In this document: positions 10,788-22,984 of the stretch, piece by piece
Position numbering within the stretch: the first letter of the stretch is position 1
Layout of the letters: the number at the start of each line of letters is the position of its first letter
DNA from: Conus ventricosus
Lineage: Eukaryota > Mollusca > Gastropoda > Neogastropoda > Conidae
Length of the DNA: 64,000 nt
Assembly (NCBI GenBank): GCA_018398815.1
Contig: CM031615.1
Span: forward strand, 55,905,715-55,969,714
Direction of reading: 5' to 3'
Notes under the pieces: model-generated
Databases searched by the model: none
Seen by the model: only the letters and a program-made list of their open reading frames with translations
What the model was told of the DNA's origin: nothing
Translations under genes and position numbers: made by a program

Positions 10788-11120
10788 CTCAAGAGTCTAA
10801 TAAAAATTTACCTTAAGGAAATTTTCGGCCAGCTACTTCTGGACTTCATTACCCCTGACTGACTGGTAGTTGTGGTGGGTGTTGGTGTTCTCCGAGTTGT
10901 CCTCACTGGTGGAGTGATTGGTGTTCAGCCCACACTTGTAAATGGGGGCATGTTATAGCCACAGTCTCTGTTCAAACTAGGTTTTCTCTTCCTGATTTCT
11001 GTATCTTATATATATGAGAACACCAACACCCACCACAACTACCAGTCAGTCAGGGCTGATGAAGACCAGCAGTAGCTGGCCGAAAATTTCCCTAAGGTAA
11101 ATTTTTATTAGACTCTTGAG
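10788..11120 (+). mobile_element. fold-back element, 105-bp arms, hammerhead-like motif in right arm
   Basis: The left arm (10788-10892) is the near reverse complement of the right arm (11016-11120), with a spacer of about 123 bp. The right arm has CTGATGA at 11056-11062, a stem CCAGC-AGTA-GCTGG at 11066-11079, and GAAA at 11082-11085, followed by ATTTC. The left arm carries the same motif on the - strand with the CTGATGA box mutated. It differs in sequence from the 8302 family but shares its design. Confidence 0.75.
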
Positions 11121-11359
11121 CCATCGGAAAGTGTCTTTGCTCAATTACAATATCAATGCTGTTTGACAGCAGAAGGTCATCAGTGAAGAAACCCCCCGCA
11201 GACAAGTGTTTCAGCCCTGAACTCCTGACACTCTAAGGGGACCAGGCCACATCCAGGTCATGACTCCCAGATGCCCTTCTACTGCCACATTTTTCTTCTG
11301 TTGTCATTTTGATGGTAGACCTTTTTGAGCCATGGGTTGTGTTTTCTTTGTCTGTTCAG

Positions 11360-11481
11360 AGATGCTGAGTGAGAGGGATCGAGCTGTGCGATGTCCCAGC
11401 TTTAGTCCAGACCTGTCTCGGCTGGTGTACCTGGAGACTGCGGAAGGGGGCCCCCACAACCAGTGCAGTCGTCTGATGATG
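11360..11481 (+). CDS. APEH: APEH exon 4 of window
   Basis: The acceptor is CTGTTCAG ending at 11359 and the donor is GTGAGC at 11482. It enters in phase 1, with AG completing a codon. It reads [20 protein letters not shown] and then [20 protein letters not shown], matching the APEH stretch ELLSDDSLAV...RLSPD...VYLQ...HHQCSQL. It ends in phase 0. The next expected segment (about 19 residues, family pattern YDWYTK...VVVDVV) was not located before exon 5. A missing exon of length 1 mod 3 is required by the phases. Confidence 0.85.
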
Positions 11482-12903
11482 GTGAGCGCAGGAAGACCGT
11501 GATGGTGGGTGGAGTGTCAGCAGTGGGAGGTGAGGGAGAAAAGGGGAGGTGGAGGATGGGAGGCTTCTCACTTGCTCTCACAGACATAGTGCCATCTTTT
11601 GAAATGAACTTGGCTGTCCTCTGGAGGTCCACTAGGAAACTCCTCCGCCTCTTCTCCCCCACCCTCCTGCCATCGCTCCCCCCCCCCCCCCCCCCCCATC
11701 CATCTCCCACACACACAAGTAGCATTTTGCACATTGTCACCCCCTCTGGCCATTTTATGTCTTTTGCCTTTGTCATGAGTTGGGCAGTCCTTTTGGGAGG
11801 AGGGGCTGGGGGTGGGTGGGAGAGTGACTGGGTGGGGGATGGGATGCTAACTAGTGCATCAGTGTTTGCATAGCCTTCAGTGGAAGATCTGGAAGGTTGC
11901 AGAGAGAAACTTAGTGTGGCATTTACCTGCAATATGTCAGGGTTTTTTTTTGTTTGTTTTTGTTTTTGATAATCTATTTTGAGAGTTGACTTCAACGAGA
12001 TGACAGCCCTGATAAGGCCTTTTGCAGTCGACTAAGGTGTCGGCAACATAATAATACACTTTACCCTTTGCTGTACTGCTCTTCTGAACAGTTCAGACCA
12101 AAAAAGGCCTCCTTCTTTTCCCCCTGTGCTGTTCTCAGTCGTGCTGGTCCAACACTGCTATGTCTGGTTTCCCCCGTGCATGGCCATACTCTGTGTCACT
12201 CTCGTGGTGCTCATTCTGCCTCCCCCTCCCCCCCCCCCTCCCCCGCACCCACTTTTCCCCCATTTCCCACTCCTCTCTTCCACCTACACAGTCCACCATG
12301 ACATGATCCCGGTGTCAGTCATTCCCAGAGAGCCGTCAATGTCAGGCTGCCATAGCGTCAACTGTTAGAGGAGAACTGTGCTGCTTGTGAGTTTGCTTGG
12401 ACGTTGTTCAGTGGCGCTTATGTGTTGTAAAAGCACAAAGAACACTGTCAGCTGTTGTCTGTGTTTAATAAGGAGAATGAACGGCGTAGGAATGATGTCA
12501 CTGAGGTGGCAAGAAGATGTGACAGCAAAACAAATGACACACTCCTTCCTTTTCCCCTCTCTGTAAGGAAAAATCCACCTCCCATGAACAGTTTTATTTT
12601 TATGAAAAATCCTAATTTCTGTTGTACAGGGTGTGTGTGTGGGGGAAAAAAAATCCTTTTTGTTGACCTTGATAATAATTATGAAAAATCCTGTTTGCTT
12701 TACTTGTGGCTACAAAACTATAACTCTTGGTTAGCGTTCATTTGCTGTCAAACCCCACTTATTTGGAACAGACGTTCGTATCTGCTTAGGTATTCTGCTT
12801 TGCGGCATTCTTTCTTGTCAAACCTGAAATCTTTCTTTTCCGTTTTGTCTCGATACCCAAAATATGAGAGTTTTTTTTTAATGTGCTCATGCCATTGTAA
12901 TTG
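11482..12903. other. start of intron 4, low-complexity patches, a short repeat at 11985-12050
   Basis: Contains a C-rich run (11660-11705), T/G runs, and TTGACTTCAACGAGATGACA near 11985, which recurs diverged at 50083. That suggests a SINE fragment. The missing APEH exon should lie somewhere from here to 43175 but was not recognised. Confidence 0.5.
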
Positions 12904-13307
12904 TTAACTCTTTCATTCCTACTTTTCTATGAACCATTACTTCCTCTTGTTCCTAGGTTCTTGTAATACAAGTATTCCCTTCATTCCTGAATTTAGAGAG
13001 AAAAAAAAGAAATGTAAAGTGTGAACTGCCACGTATGCAGTAGCAAACCGGCCAGAATAGAGCGGCGACCACTTGACCACGCTGTTGGGGCCGTCTGGCA
13101 TCCATTCCATTCATAAACACTGCCGCGCGAGCGACCCGGTCATGACTTGTACTCACGCGAAGTTCAAAGCGCTTACCGCGAGAACAGATTTTCCGGGCTG
13201 CAGGAAGGAAAGGAGGGATTTTGTGCTGCCCGGTTTTCCGGGCTGCAGAAAGGAAGGGTAGGATTTTTGCAAACCGGAAAACCAGGTTGTTGGGATGAAA
13301 GAGTTAA
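12904..13307. mobile_element. MITE candidate bounded by TTAA
   Basis: TTAACTCTTTCATTCC at the left is matched by GGATGAAAGAGTTAA at the right, giving inverted ends of about 15 bp and TTAA at both borders, as for piggyBac-like elements. No ORF. Inside, TTTTCCGGGCTGCAGGAAGG is nearly repeated about 48 bp further on. Confidence 0.55.
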
Positions 13308-13403
13308 TCTATTCTTGATCGTTTTTTTTTTTTTAGGAACGGGAATGGGTGGAGAGAGAGAAATGGGAGGGGCCAGATGGTATGCTTGGATGGGATATGA
13401 GTG

Positions 13404-15472
13404 TGTCACGAGTTTGTCACGAGGCCTATGACGATTGACCCATCTAGGGTGGTGGAATTATTCATTTATTTATGGTCGTTGTTGTTGTCGTGTATCCGTC
13501 CCTTAATGTGGCTTGTGGTGTGGTTGCACCTTAATGTAGCTCAGCTCAGGTTAGGTTTACTTTCTCTCTCTCTCTCTCTAATTCCACTGCCCGTGCAATT
13601 CATCCTGCAGGTTCACGGGTGGCTGGCATTTCTTTTCTTGTACTGGCTGTCTCTATCGGCCTCTCACCTGTCTTTTTACCTGCCGCACGTGCATCATTCA
13701 TCTTAGGCTTGAGGTATTCTCACTCTGTGACGTAGGGTGGCATGTTGGCTGCCATCGTTTAGGCAGGTTTTCTCTTCACTCGAGCGGAAGATGTCTCTGG
13801 GAGCGCCTGCTCCGGTTCTGGTTCTTCACCACTTCGTCGAAGGTACGGTCGGTACCTTCATTCCTACAGTCGGCCTGTAGGGGAGGACATCACGTCATCT
13901 CTTTTCCGCATCTGCTCTGCTGTCCTCTCGACTGGACAGAGGGTAGAGAGTCGCTTGACCCGCCACTTGGGTCAACCACGGGTAGCTGGTAAGCATCAGT
14001 TTCGTGGTTTGTTTGTTGTTTTTTTTGTTAGCCGGCTAATTTTTCTCTTTTGCGCAATTTCTTTTGATTTTCAAAATTATAAAAGAAATATTGTTTGAGA
14101 CCACTTTTCTCTGGTTTAATTCAATCTTTAACCTGGCCAGTCAAAATTATATCCAAAATTCTTTATTCTTTTTATGCATTTGGTGATGTGGTAGTCGGTG
14201 GGGATGGGGGAGAACCTGGTGATTCAGGGTTGGAACTTGCTTGGTCTCGCTCGTCCGCCCCTGTCACAATCACAGGTCTCTTATTCTTCGCCACCGTCTG
14301 TTTGTGTGTGCAAGGGGAACGAGTTTTATGTTTGCGAGCGTGCGTACGCATGATTAGTCGTTTGGATGCGTGGTTGGAGAATTGTGTCGTTTTGAAATGT
14401 TGCTATAAAATGTGGTGATAATTGTGCCATTGAATTATTATTTGCAAATGTGGTGGCAGTTATAAAGCGATGGTTGCTGTATTAGTTCAGTTCCTAAGAA
14501 AGGAAAATGTTGAACGTGAGTGAGGGAAGGATGAAGATACAATTTGCCATTTGTTTGTTTAGCCTGTGAATGTAATCTCTTACCTGCTTCGTGTGAGGAA
14601 ACCTTTAGCGAACATTCCTCAGTTGGTTTGTTTACTGTGTTATGCTCAGGTCTGTGTTGAGCTGGTGCTGTTAATTTATTCAGCAAACCTCCCCTCGCCC
14701 ATCATGCGAGGGGCTGTTAGGATTTGACAGCATATGCCAGACTGTACTGACTGCGGGGTTCCAGTACCCTTTCTTCTTTCCTTCCAGTCCCTTCCGTTCC
14801 CTCTCCTCCCGGGGGGATTCACCCGAAGCTTGCGCTGTTGGGGCCGCGCACTGGTTGAGAAGCACGAGGACTTTGCTGGAGGATCCCGACCCCTGTCCGG
14901 GACCTTCAGCGACAACGCCTCGTCCCACGGGACGCGTTCTCCGCGGTCCTCGGACTTCCTACAGCCCGTGTCACCAGTGTGGTTCGATCTGTGTCGTGCA
15001 GTTCGGGTGTGTGGTGTGTCAATGGTGTCGGCATTGAAAGACACTTCGTTCAAGAACCGACCCGTTTTGGGGCACTTGATGCGACTCGGTGCTCACAGTG
15101 GACTTTGGAGAGGCAGGGGTGTGGGGGAACCACATTAAGTACGGAGGGGAATGTGTGCTGGAAATCCTTATTTATGATTATGGTTATATTGTGTGCGTTG
15201 AAATGCTTGTTTGTGACTATGGGTATGTCGTGTGTGTTGAAATGCTTGATTGCGTGTATGTCGTGTGTGTTGAAATGCTCAATTGTGATTGTGCATGTTG
15301 TGTGTGTTGGAATGCTTATTTGTGACTATGTGTGTGTTGGTGTGAATAAATGGGGTGTTGTATTGTAATCTTTCTTGTGTGGTCTCTTGCGGGGCGTGTG
15401 AGGTCAGTCACTCCCTTCACTCCCATCTAGACCGATCCTGTCAGGGCAGACCTCCAGGGGTCGGTCGTGACA
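13404..15472 (+). repeat. 5' LTR, about 2.07 kb
   Basis: Starts TGTCACGAG and ends TCGTGACA, the usual TG...CA inverted termini. The same sequence recurs before 22660 and before 36237. It contains a degenerate repeat (15140-15340, TGTGTTGAAATGCTT units of about 30 bp) and AATAAA at 15345-15350, a plausible polyadenylation signal. Immediately 3' is the PBS. Confidence 0.85.
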
Positions 15473-15476
15473 TTTG

Positions 15477-15494
15477 TGGGGGCTCGTCCGGGAT
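15477..15494 (+). promoter_or_regulatory. primer binding site, tRNA-Pro type
   Basis: TGGGGGCTCGTCCGGGAT lies four bases after the LTR terminus. These 18 bases are the well-known proline-tRNA primer binding site of many retroelements. It fixes the LTR end and the element's orientation. Confidence 0.9.
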
Positions 15495-15905
15495 GTGAAG
15501 GGCTCTGGCTGTCTCTCTCGTTTCGCGGAGTACCTGTCCAGTTCTGTCTGTTTTGTATACGTTTAGTTAGTTTGTCGTGTTTGTTTGTGGTGGTTGGCTG
15601 GGTGACTCTAGCGTGTAGGGAGTCTTTTGGTGGCCTGAAGGAACATCTGGTGTGACTGGGGAGTCGAGGTGAGACCAGGGGAATCGACCGCGTCCAGACC
15701 TCCTTCCGCCGGGTGCCTCACGCAGATACGGCCGTAAAGACTTTCCTTTCTGTTGCCACTCAGTCTGTCATTCCTGTTTTGTAGTTAACCAGTTTTTTTT
15801 TTTAACCGGGTGGTTATTGAGTACAGGTGGGTGTATCGGACGTTAGTGTCACTTTTTCCTCTCTCCGGATTCCGTCTGCCATTTTTTTTTTTTTTTTTTT
15901 TTTTG

Positions 15906-16072
15906 TCGGTGAGCCCCACCGCACTGTTGCTCGTGCTGTGGAGCGCGGTGTTGCCAGAGTGGGAGCAGCCTGGACATATTTTTTTAAAATTTTATTTTTA
16001 TCGGTGAGCCCCACCGCACTGTTGCTCGTGCTGTGGAGCGCGGTGTTGCCAGAGTGGGAGCAGCCTGGACAT
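15906..16072 (+). repeat. 72-bp direct repeat in the retrotransposon leader
   Basis: TCGGTGAGCCCCACCGCACT... through ...GCAGCCTGGACAT occurs identically at 15906-15977 and 16001-16072, separated by a T/A-rich spacer. It sits between the PBS and gag. Confidence 0.95.
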
Positions 16073-16233
16073 TGTACGTTCAAGTTTTTTTTTTTATTTG
16101 CTGTTTCTCAGTCAGTCACCAAGAGACGTGACATATCCGAGCGGTATTTGTTTCTTTCTAGTGGAATTGTCTTCCCCTGTATTTGAGAACCGTAGGATAT
16201 TGTTGTCATGGCAACGTCCGGTGCTGGGTGGTA

Positions 16234-16722
16234 TGGCGACGCGTGCGTCGAAGAAGAAAGGTATTCAAAATGTAGTCCCTACTATTAGTACCAGTACTTC
16301 GACTACAGTGACTTCTACTTATTCCAGTGCTGTAGCCAATAGTCCAGCGAGTACTTTCACTACTTCTTCGCTAGGGGATCTTCCTGCTGAGACCCCGACT
16401 GGCACTTCCGCTCGGAAGCGTCAGTGTATAGCGAAGCAACTGTGGGCTTCTGTTGAGTCGCAGAAACCGAAACCCTCTCTTCTCCATGCTTCCCTCGTAA
16501 GGAGTACGCCCCGGGGGACTTTCCTCATGGGAAAAATCGAGACCCAAGGGACGGGTCAAACGGGTCATCCTCCCGTGTCGGGTGTGGTGAATCCTGCCCA
16601 GGACATCGCTTCTGTCCTGATGTTTTTGGAGCGACAGCGACGAGAGGATGAGGCCCTCCGTCGGGAAGAGGAAACTCAGCGTAGGGAAGAGGCTGTCAGG
16701 CAGGAAGCCCTGCGTAGGGAAG
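16234..16722 (+). CDS. gag N-terminal part, cut by a hAT-like insertion
   Basis: ATG at 16234, product beginning MATRASKKKGIQNVVPT. It runs through a Ser/Thr-rich region and then a charged helix, LERQRREDEALRREEETQRR, predicted coiled coil. The helix resumes after the insertion (best seen at 30419-30600: RREELDRMEALRREE repeats). The apparent stop at 16796 lies in the inserted element, so the gene was longer. A start at 16098 is possible in frame but lacks support. The role is inferred from its place after the PBS. Confidence 0.7.
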
Positions 16723-17600
<878 letters not shown>

Positions 17601-18471
17601 GGGGAAGAGGGCCTACGTAGGAAGAGCTAGTAGGATGGGGGCCGCGCAGAGGGGAACGCCAGGGGGGAAGCTGGGGTAAGGGAAGGGCTTCCGGGCAGGA
17701 AGCCCTCGTAGGAAGAAGCTGAAGGATGGGGGCCTGCAAAAGGAGGAGGCGAAGACAAACTCTGCGTAAGAGGCAAACGCGGGTGGGGAAGAGGCTGCCA
17801 GACAGGGGGCCCTCCGTCAGGAAGATTAGACTGCGTGGGGAAGAGAGGGAAATTTCTTTGCGGACTCCCCGCGTCTGTAAATCAGGGGTTGATCGACGGC
17901 AATGATGATTTAACCCCCAAAATTTAAAAGTTTCCCAAAGGTTCAGACCTTGAGGAAATTGAATGTCTTAGAGCATTTTGACAAAGGGGCTGTTCCAACA
18001 ATTGTCTGGGGAAAAAAAAGGCCCAAGCCCCTTTTTTCTGGATTATCAGGTGCGCAGGAGGTGGCTTACTTAAATAAAGGGCGCGCTTATGCAGACATCA
18101 GTTGGCTCTGCGTAAACTTTCCCCCCCTTACCCCGGACACGGAGGGTTCGGGTCCATAAAAAAAAACGACAGACCTTCGTGCATCGGGAGTGGCTGCGAA
18201 AGACCAGGGTACGGCGACAGTTGCAAGGGAGCTGGGGGATCTGATTCTCATCAACACTTACCAAAAAGTGTCCCCGATTTGAGGATTCAAAAGGCGGCAG
18301 CACCCAGGATTTCGCGGCTGCGTTTCATACCGCTGGGTGTTTGCAAAAGCCCGAAAGTTTAAGGGCATGCCCAATAGGGCAGAAACCCCCCCAGGATTTA
18401 GTGGCAAAAAGGGCGCCGGCTGCTACGGGTTGAACAATGCAGGCAGTTCATCGGGGCCCTCACCCCCCCGC

Positions 18472-18520
18472 TGTGTTTTTTTTGTGGGCCCCGCCACATT
18501 GGAAAGATTGCCCTAGAGCC
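18472..18520 (+). CDS. gag zinc-knuckle remnant (first copy)
   Basis: TGTTTTTTTTGTGGGCC...GATTGCCC encodes pieces of C-x2-C...H...KDCP split between frames, as in a retroviral-type CCHC nucleocapsid knuckle. Frame breaks are due to base errors. Confidence 0.5.
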
Positions 18521-19559
18521 CCCGGTGCAGGGGGTATTTTTTCCCCAGGTCCCGGCCTCGGAAATGGGGGTCCCCCCATTTTGGGTGGTAAAGTGCCCAG
18601 TGTTTTTTCTGTTTTTGGGTTCTTCCTTGGTCGCCCAAACAGGGTTTGGGGAGCTCACGCTTTTTGGGAAAAGGGATTTTTGTTTCCCCGGGGCCAAGGG
18701 GGGCGCCAGTTAGGTGTGCGGGTTGGAGGCGGTTTTACCCCCACCCGTCCTTCTGTACTACCCAACCCACCCCCTACTTCTGGGGCGAAGTAGGGGCCCA
18801 TCGCGGTGGAGCCCCTTTTTAAATCCCTTCCTGGGAATCCACACCTTTGGACGGGACGCGTCTCTGCCCGGGACCCCGTCAGGGGTGGGGGATTACCACG
18901 CCGCCAAAGCCAAGAAACAGGAGCAGGAATTCGTCCTGTTCTCAGCCGATCTTGACGAGGTTCTTGCAAGGGGTGATCCTGCTACCATTTTTTCGTCTTG
19001 GGCCAGGGTTGGGTTTCCAATGCGCGAAAAACTGGTGGGCGCCCCGCTCCGGCCCGCCGCCAAGGTGGCTTTAAAGCCCACAAGGGGTCCTCTTTAGGGT
19101 TTTACTCGGCAGATAGGGGGGGCCAAGCAGCGTCGCCCCCAAAACTTGAGAAATCTTTTCCCCGGCGGCCCCATATTACCCGGGCAGGCCAATGGGTAAA
19201 AGGGGGACTGGGGCGAGTTCGCGGGTTTTCGGCCCGGGATGAACCCCCGGGTTGGGCAACTCCCGGGTTTGCGATGTCTGCCAAAGGCAAGCCTAAGGGG
19301 GCGCTTGAGGCGGTTCCCCGGGATCATGCCCGGGTTGGGGAGCCATTCGAAAGGGTTTGGGGGGTCCCCCGGGTGGGCCCCTTAATCCACCACCGATCGC
19401 GGTCCCGCTACTTTTTGGTAGTGGGGGACTAGCACTCGTACCCAAGGGGGCTGTCCCCGGGGGGCATCGAAGCCCCCTGTTGCTGAACCTTGGATTTGGG
19501 GACCCCCTGGGTGCCCAAGAAACCCTTCGGCCAGGGAACCCTTTCATCCAAAACCAGCG

Positions 19560-19760
19560 GAAATAACATTTGTCAATGTTCACAAGGGAAAACTCCCCCT
19601 ATCATGCGCAGGCCAATGGCCTTTCGAGCGTTTTAAGGGGACATTGAAGCAGATTTTGCTCGCCTGTTGCAGGCAACCTGTGATTGACGTTTCTTTCCCT
19701 GCCGTGCTTTTCGCCTACAGGGGGTTCCACGGGAAAGCTGCGTTTCCCCGTTCGAACTCC
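19560..19760 (+). pseudogene. integrase C-terminal part of pol (first copy, corrupted)
   Basis: PYHAQANGL followed by LRGTLKQIL, and about 80 bases on VLFAYRGFHGKAAFP. This is the order of the catalytic-core end of Ty3/gypsy integrases (PYHPQxNG...LK; FAYN...H..TG..PF). The upstream RT and RNase H regions are too damaged to outline. Confidence 0.6.
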
Positions 19761-20771
19761 TGATGGCAAACAGTACGAGGACCCACCAACGTCTTGAAGA
19801 GATGTGGACTCACGACGATATGGAAACCTCTGTCAAGGAGGAGGCGTATGGGGTCGTCGCAAAAACCGATCGTGCCCCTTCCACTGCCAGCAACTTTTGC
19901 AGTCGGCAAAAACCAATACAAGGGCTTTGTACGAGGGCGCATGTTGAACGGGGGGGTTTGAGCCGGGAATGAGGTGTTCTTCTCCTTCCACAAAGAAGAA
20001 AAAGTTCAGCTTGCGGGCAGGGCCCTTGTTCGCAGCGGGTGGGTGACTGGGACTAAATTCGCGGCGAGGCAAGGAACGCCTGTATCTGCCAACCCCAAAG
20101 GCATCGTCGACAACTCTGTCGCGGGATTCACCCCGCGTGTTGGGAGTGGCGATGAGCAGCCGTGTCGGGGGGCTCGGGGACACCCCACGTTCCTCTCGTC
20201 AAAGGAAAGGGTCGGGGCAGGATTTTTTGCTTGGTTAAAAACCTCCCCAGCTGGGAAGATCAACCACAGGTCATCCCAAGGTTCCAGGGGTACCAAGAAG
20301 AAGTAGGCCGGATTTTGAGGAGGCGATCATATCCTCCCAGTGCCTGGCCCGGACCGGATCGTCTCACCATGGGGTTGGCAGGGAATGCAGATTACTTTTC
20401 GCCTAAAAAGGGTTCCACAATACGGATCGACATTCACCAGCCCCGAGTCAGCACCCCATAAGGGAAACAGTCGGGGGACAATCCCCTCAGCCGGGTTTAT
20501 ATCCCCTTTTGGTCCGTACAGTGTGGGACAGTTTTCACTTCGTATTTTTGAGGAATCCCACTGTCTGGGATTGTATTTTTTTTCTTGGAGGTTTTGTTAG
20601 TTTTTGAAAATGTGTATTATGTATCCCCTGGAATTCTATCGTGGAATTTTTGTACATTTTCGTACTTGTCGTCACAAGGGGTTGGGTTTTGCCCCCATTG
20701 TTTGAATTTTGCACATGCGTAAAGGGTTTAAAAGGGGCACTTTTCCAGAGAAAAGTGCTTTTAAAGGGGGT

Positions 20772-22660
20772 TTGACAGTTGTCACGGGCCTATCGATTGA
20801 AAAAACAGGGGGGGTGGAATTTAATTTATTAAGGGTCGTTGTTGTTGTGTGTATCCGCCCCAAATGGGCTTGTGGTGGGTTGCACCTTAAGAGCCAGCCT
20901 TTTTAGGTTTACTTTTCTCCTCTCTCTTAATTCCCTCCCCGGGGAAAAATTTCATCCTGCGGTTCACGGGGGCCTTTTTTCGGGTACTGCTGCTCAAAGG
21001 GCCTCCCCCTGTTTTTTTACCTGCCCACGTGATCATTCATCTAGTTTGGGGTTATTCCCCGTGACTAGGGGGGAGTTGGCTGCCATCGTTAGGCAGGTTT
21101 TCCTTCCCGAGCGGAAAAGTTTTGGGAGCGCCTGTCCTTCGGGTTCTTCACCATTCGTCGAAGGTACGGTCTTTTCTTCATTCCTACAGGGGCCTGAGGG
21201 GAGGGACTCACGTCACTCTTTTTCCGCATCGCCTCTGTCCTCTCGACTGGCAGGGGGTAGAGAGTCGCTTGACCCCCCCCTTGGGTAACCACGGGTACGG
21301 TAAGCATCATTTTCGGGGTTTTTTTTTGTTGTTGTTTTTTTTTGTTGCCGCAATTTTCTCTTTTGCGAAATTTCTTTTGATTTTCAAAATGTAAAAAAAA
21401 TATTGTTTGAGACCACTTTTCTCTGGTTAATTGATCTTTAACCTGGCCATCAAAATTAATTTCCCAAAAATTTTTTTTATTTTTTATGAATTGGTGATGC
21501 GGGGTCGGTGGGGATGGGGGGGAAACCCGGGGATCAGGTTGGAAATTGCTTGGTGCCCTCGTCCCCCGTCACAATCCTGGGCTCTTTTCTTTGGCCACCG
21601 TCTGTTTTGGGTCAAGGGGAACGATTTTTAGTTTTGGGGCGTGCGTAGAAAAGCGTTTGATGCTGGTTGGGGAAATTTTTCGTTTGAAAATGTTGCTTAA
21701 AAAGTGGTGATAATTGGCCATTGAATTATTATTCAAATGTGTGGCAGTTATTAAAACGTGGGTTTCGTATTGTTCTTTCCAAGAAAGGAAAAAATTGAAC
21801 TTTAAAAGGGGAAAGGGTAAAACAATTGCCATTTTGTTTTTTGCCTGTGAAAGTAATCCTTACCTGTTCGGGGGAAACCCTTTAGCGAACTTTTTTCTTG
21901 GTTTTTTTTACTGGTTAGCTCAGGTTGTGTTGGGGGCTGTTAATTTTTCGCAAAAACCCCCCTCGCCCATCATGCGGGGGGGTTTTGTTTGAAGATTCCA
22001 GACGACACTGCGGGGTTCCCTACCCTTTCTTTTTCCTCCCGCCCCTTTCCGTCCCTCCCTCCCGGGGGGGGTTCACCCCAAGCTTGCGCGGGGGGCCCGC
22101 ATGGTTTAGAAGCACAGACTTTTGGGGGGATCCCGACCCCCGCCCGGGACCTTCACGAAACGCCTCGTCCCAGGGACCTTCTCCGCGGGCCCTCGGCTTC
22201 CTACAGCCCGTGCACCTGGGTTCGACTGGTCGTCAGTTGGGTGTGTGGTTTTCAAGGGCGCATTGAAACATCTTTAAGAACCGACCCGGTTTGGGGCACT
22301 GATGCGACCCGGTGCCACAGTGGGCTTTGGGGGGGCAGGGGTGTGGGGGGAAAACCCCATAAGTACGAGGGGAAGTGTGTGGAAATCCTTTTTTATGTTA
22401 TGGTTAATTGTGGTGTTGAAAATCTTGTTGTGACAAAGGGGGTGTCGGGGTGTTGAAATGTTGATTTGTTTGTCTTGGTTAATTCCCCAAATTTATTGTG
22501 CATGTTTTTTGTTTGGAAAAGCTTTTTTTGATAGTGTGTGTTGGGGGTTAAAAATGGGTGTTTAAGAAAACTTCTTTTTGGTCCTTCGGGGCGTGGAGGA
22601 GTCACTCCCCTTTCCCCCATCTAGCCGCCCCCTCAGGGCAGCCCCCCAGGGTCGGGTACA
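20772..22660 (+). repeat. 3' LTR, first (corrupted) copy
   Basis: Preceded by a purine run AAAGGGGG (20763-20770). Begins TTGACAGTTGTCACGGGCCTA and ends GGGTCGGGTACA, a degraded version of TGTCACGAG...TCGTGACA. About 180 bases shorter than the 5' LTR because bases are missing throughout. Confidence 0.8.
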
Positions 22661-22984
22661 GTGTTTTTTGCAGATTTTTTTGTATGGTAATTTTTTTTGT
22701 TATTTGTATGGCAATTGATAATGTACTTGCTGGGGAAAATGCCTGGGCATTCAGTTTTTAAGGGAAGAATATTCTTAATTTTTTATGAATAAGTTTCTTA
22801 TTTTTTTTTTGTTTGGGTTTTGAAGGGTCCAACTTTTTCTTGATAAAAAACCCAGTGTGTTGTGTGTGTGTTGTGGTGTGGTGTGTGTGGTTTGTGTGAA
22901 GCCCAAAGAAAGTCCTGAAAAATCCTTTTTGACACTTGACCAGGGGGAATTTTGGCTTTTGATACCAGTGCAGATCATAAAAAA

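Noticed and set aside
12297..12368. Candidate for the missing APEH exon between exons 4 and 5 (HDMIPVSVIPREPS)
   Set aside because: The similarity to the VVVDVVPR segment is weak, the acceptor gives the wrong phase after exon 4, and no good donor lies before the stop.
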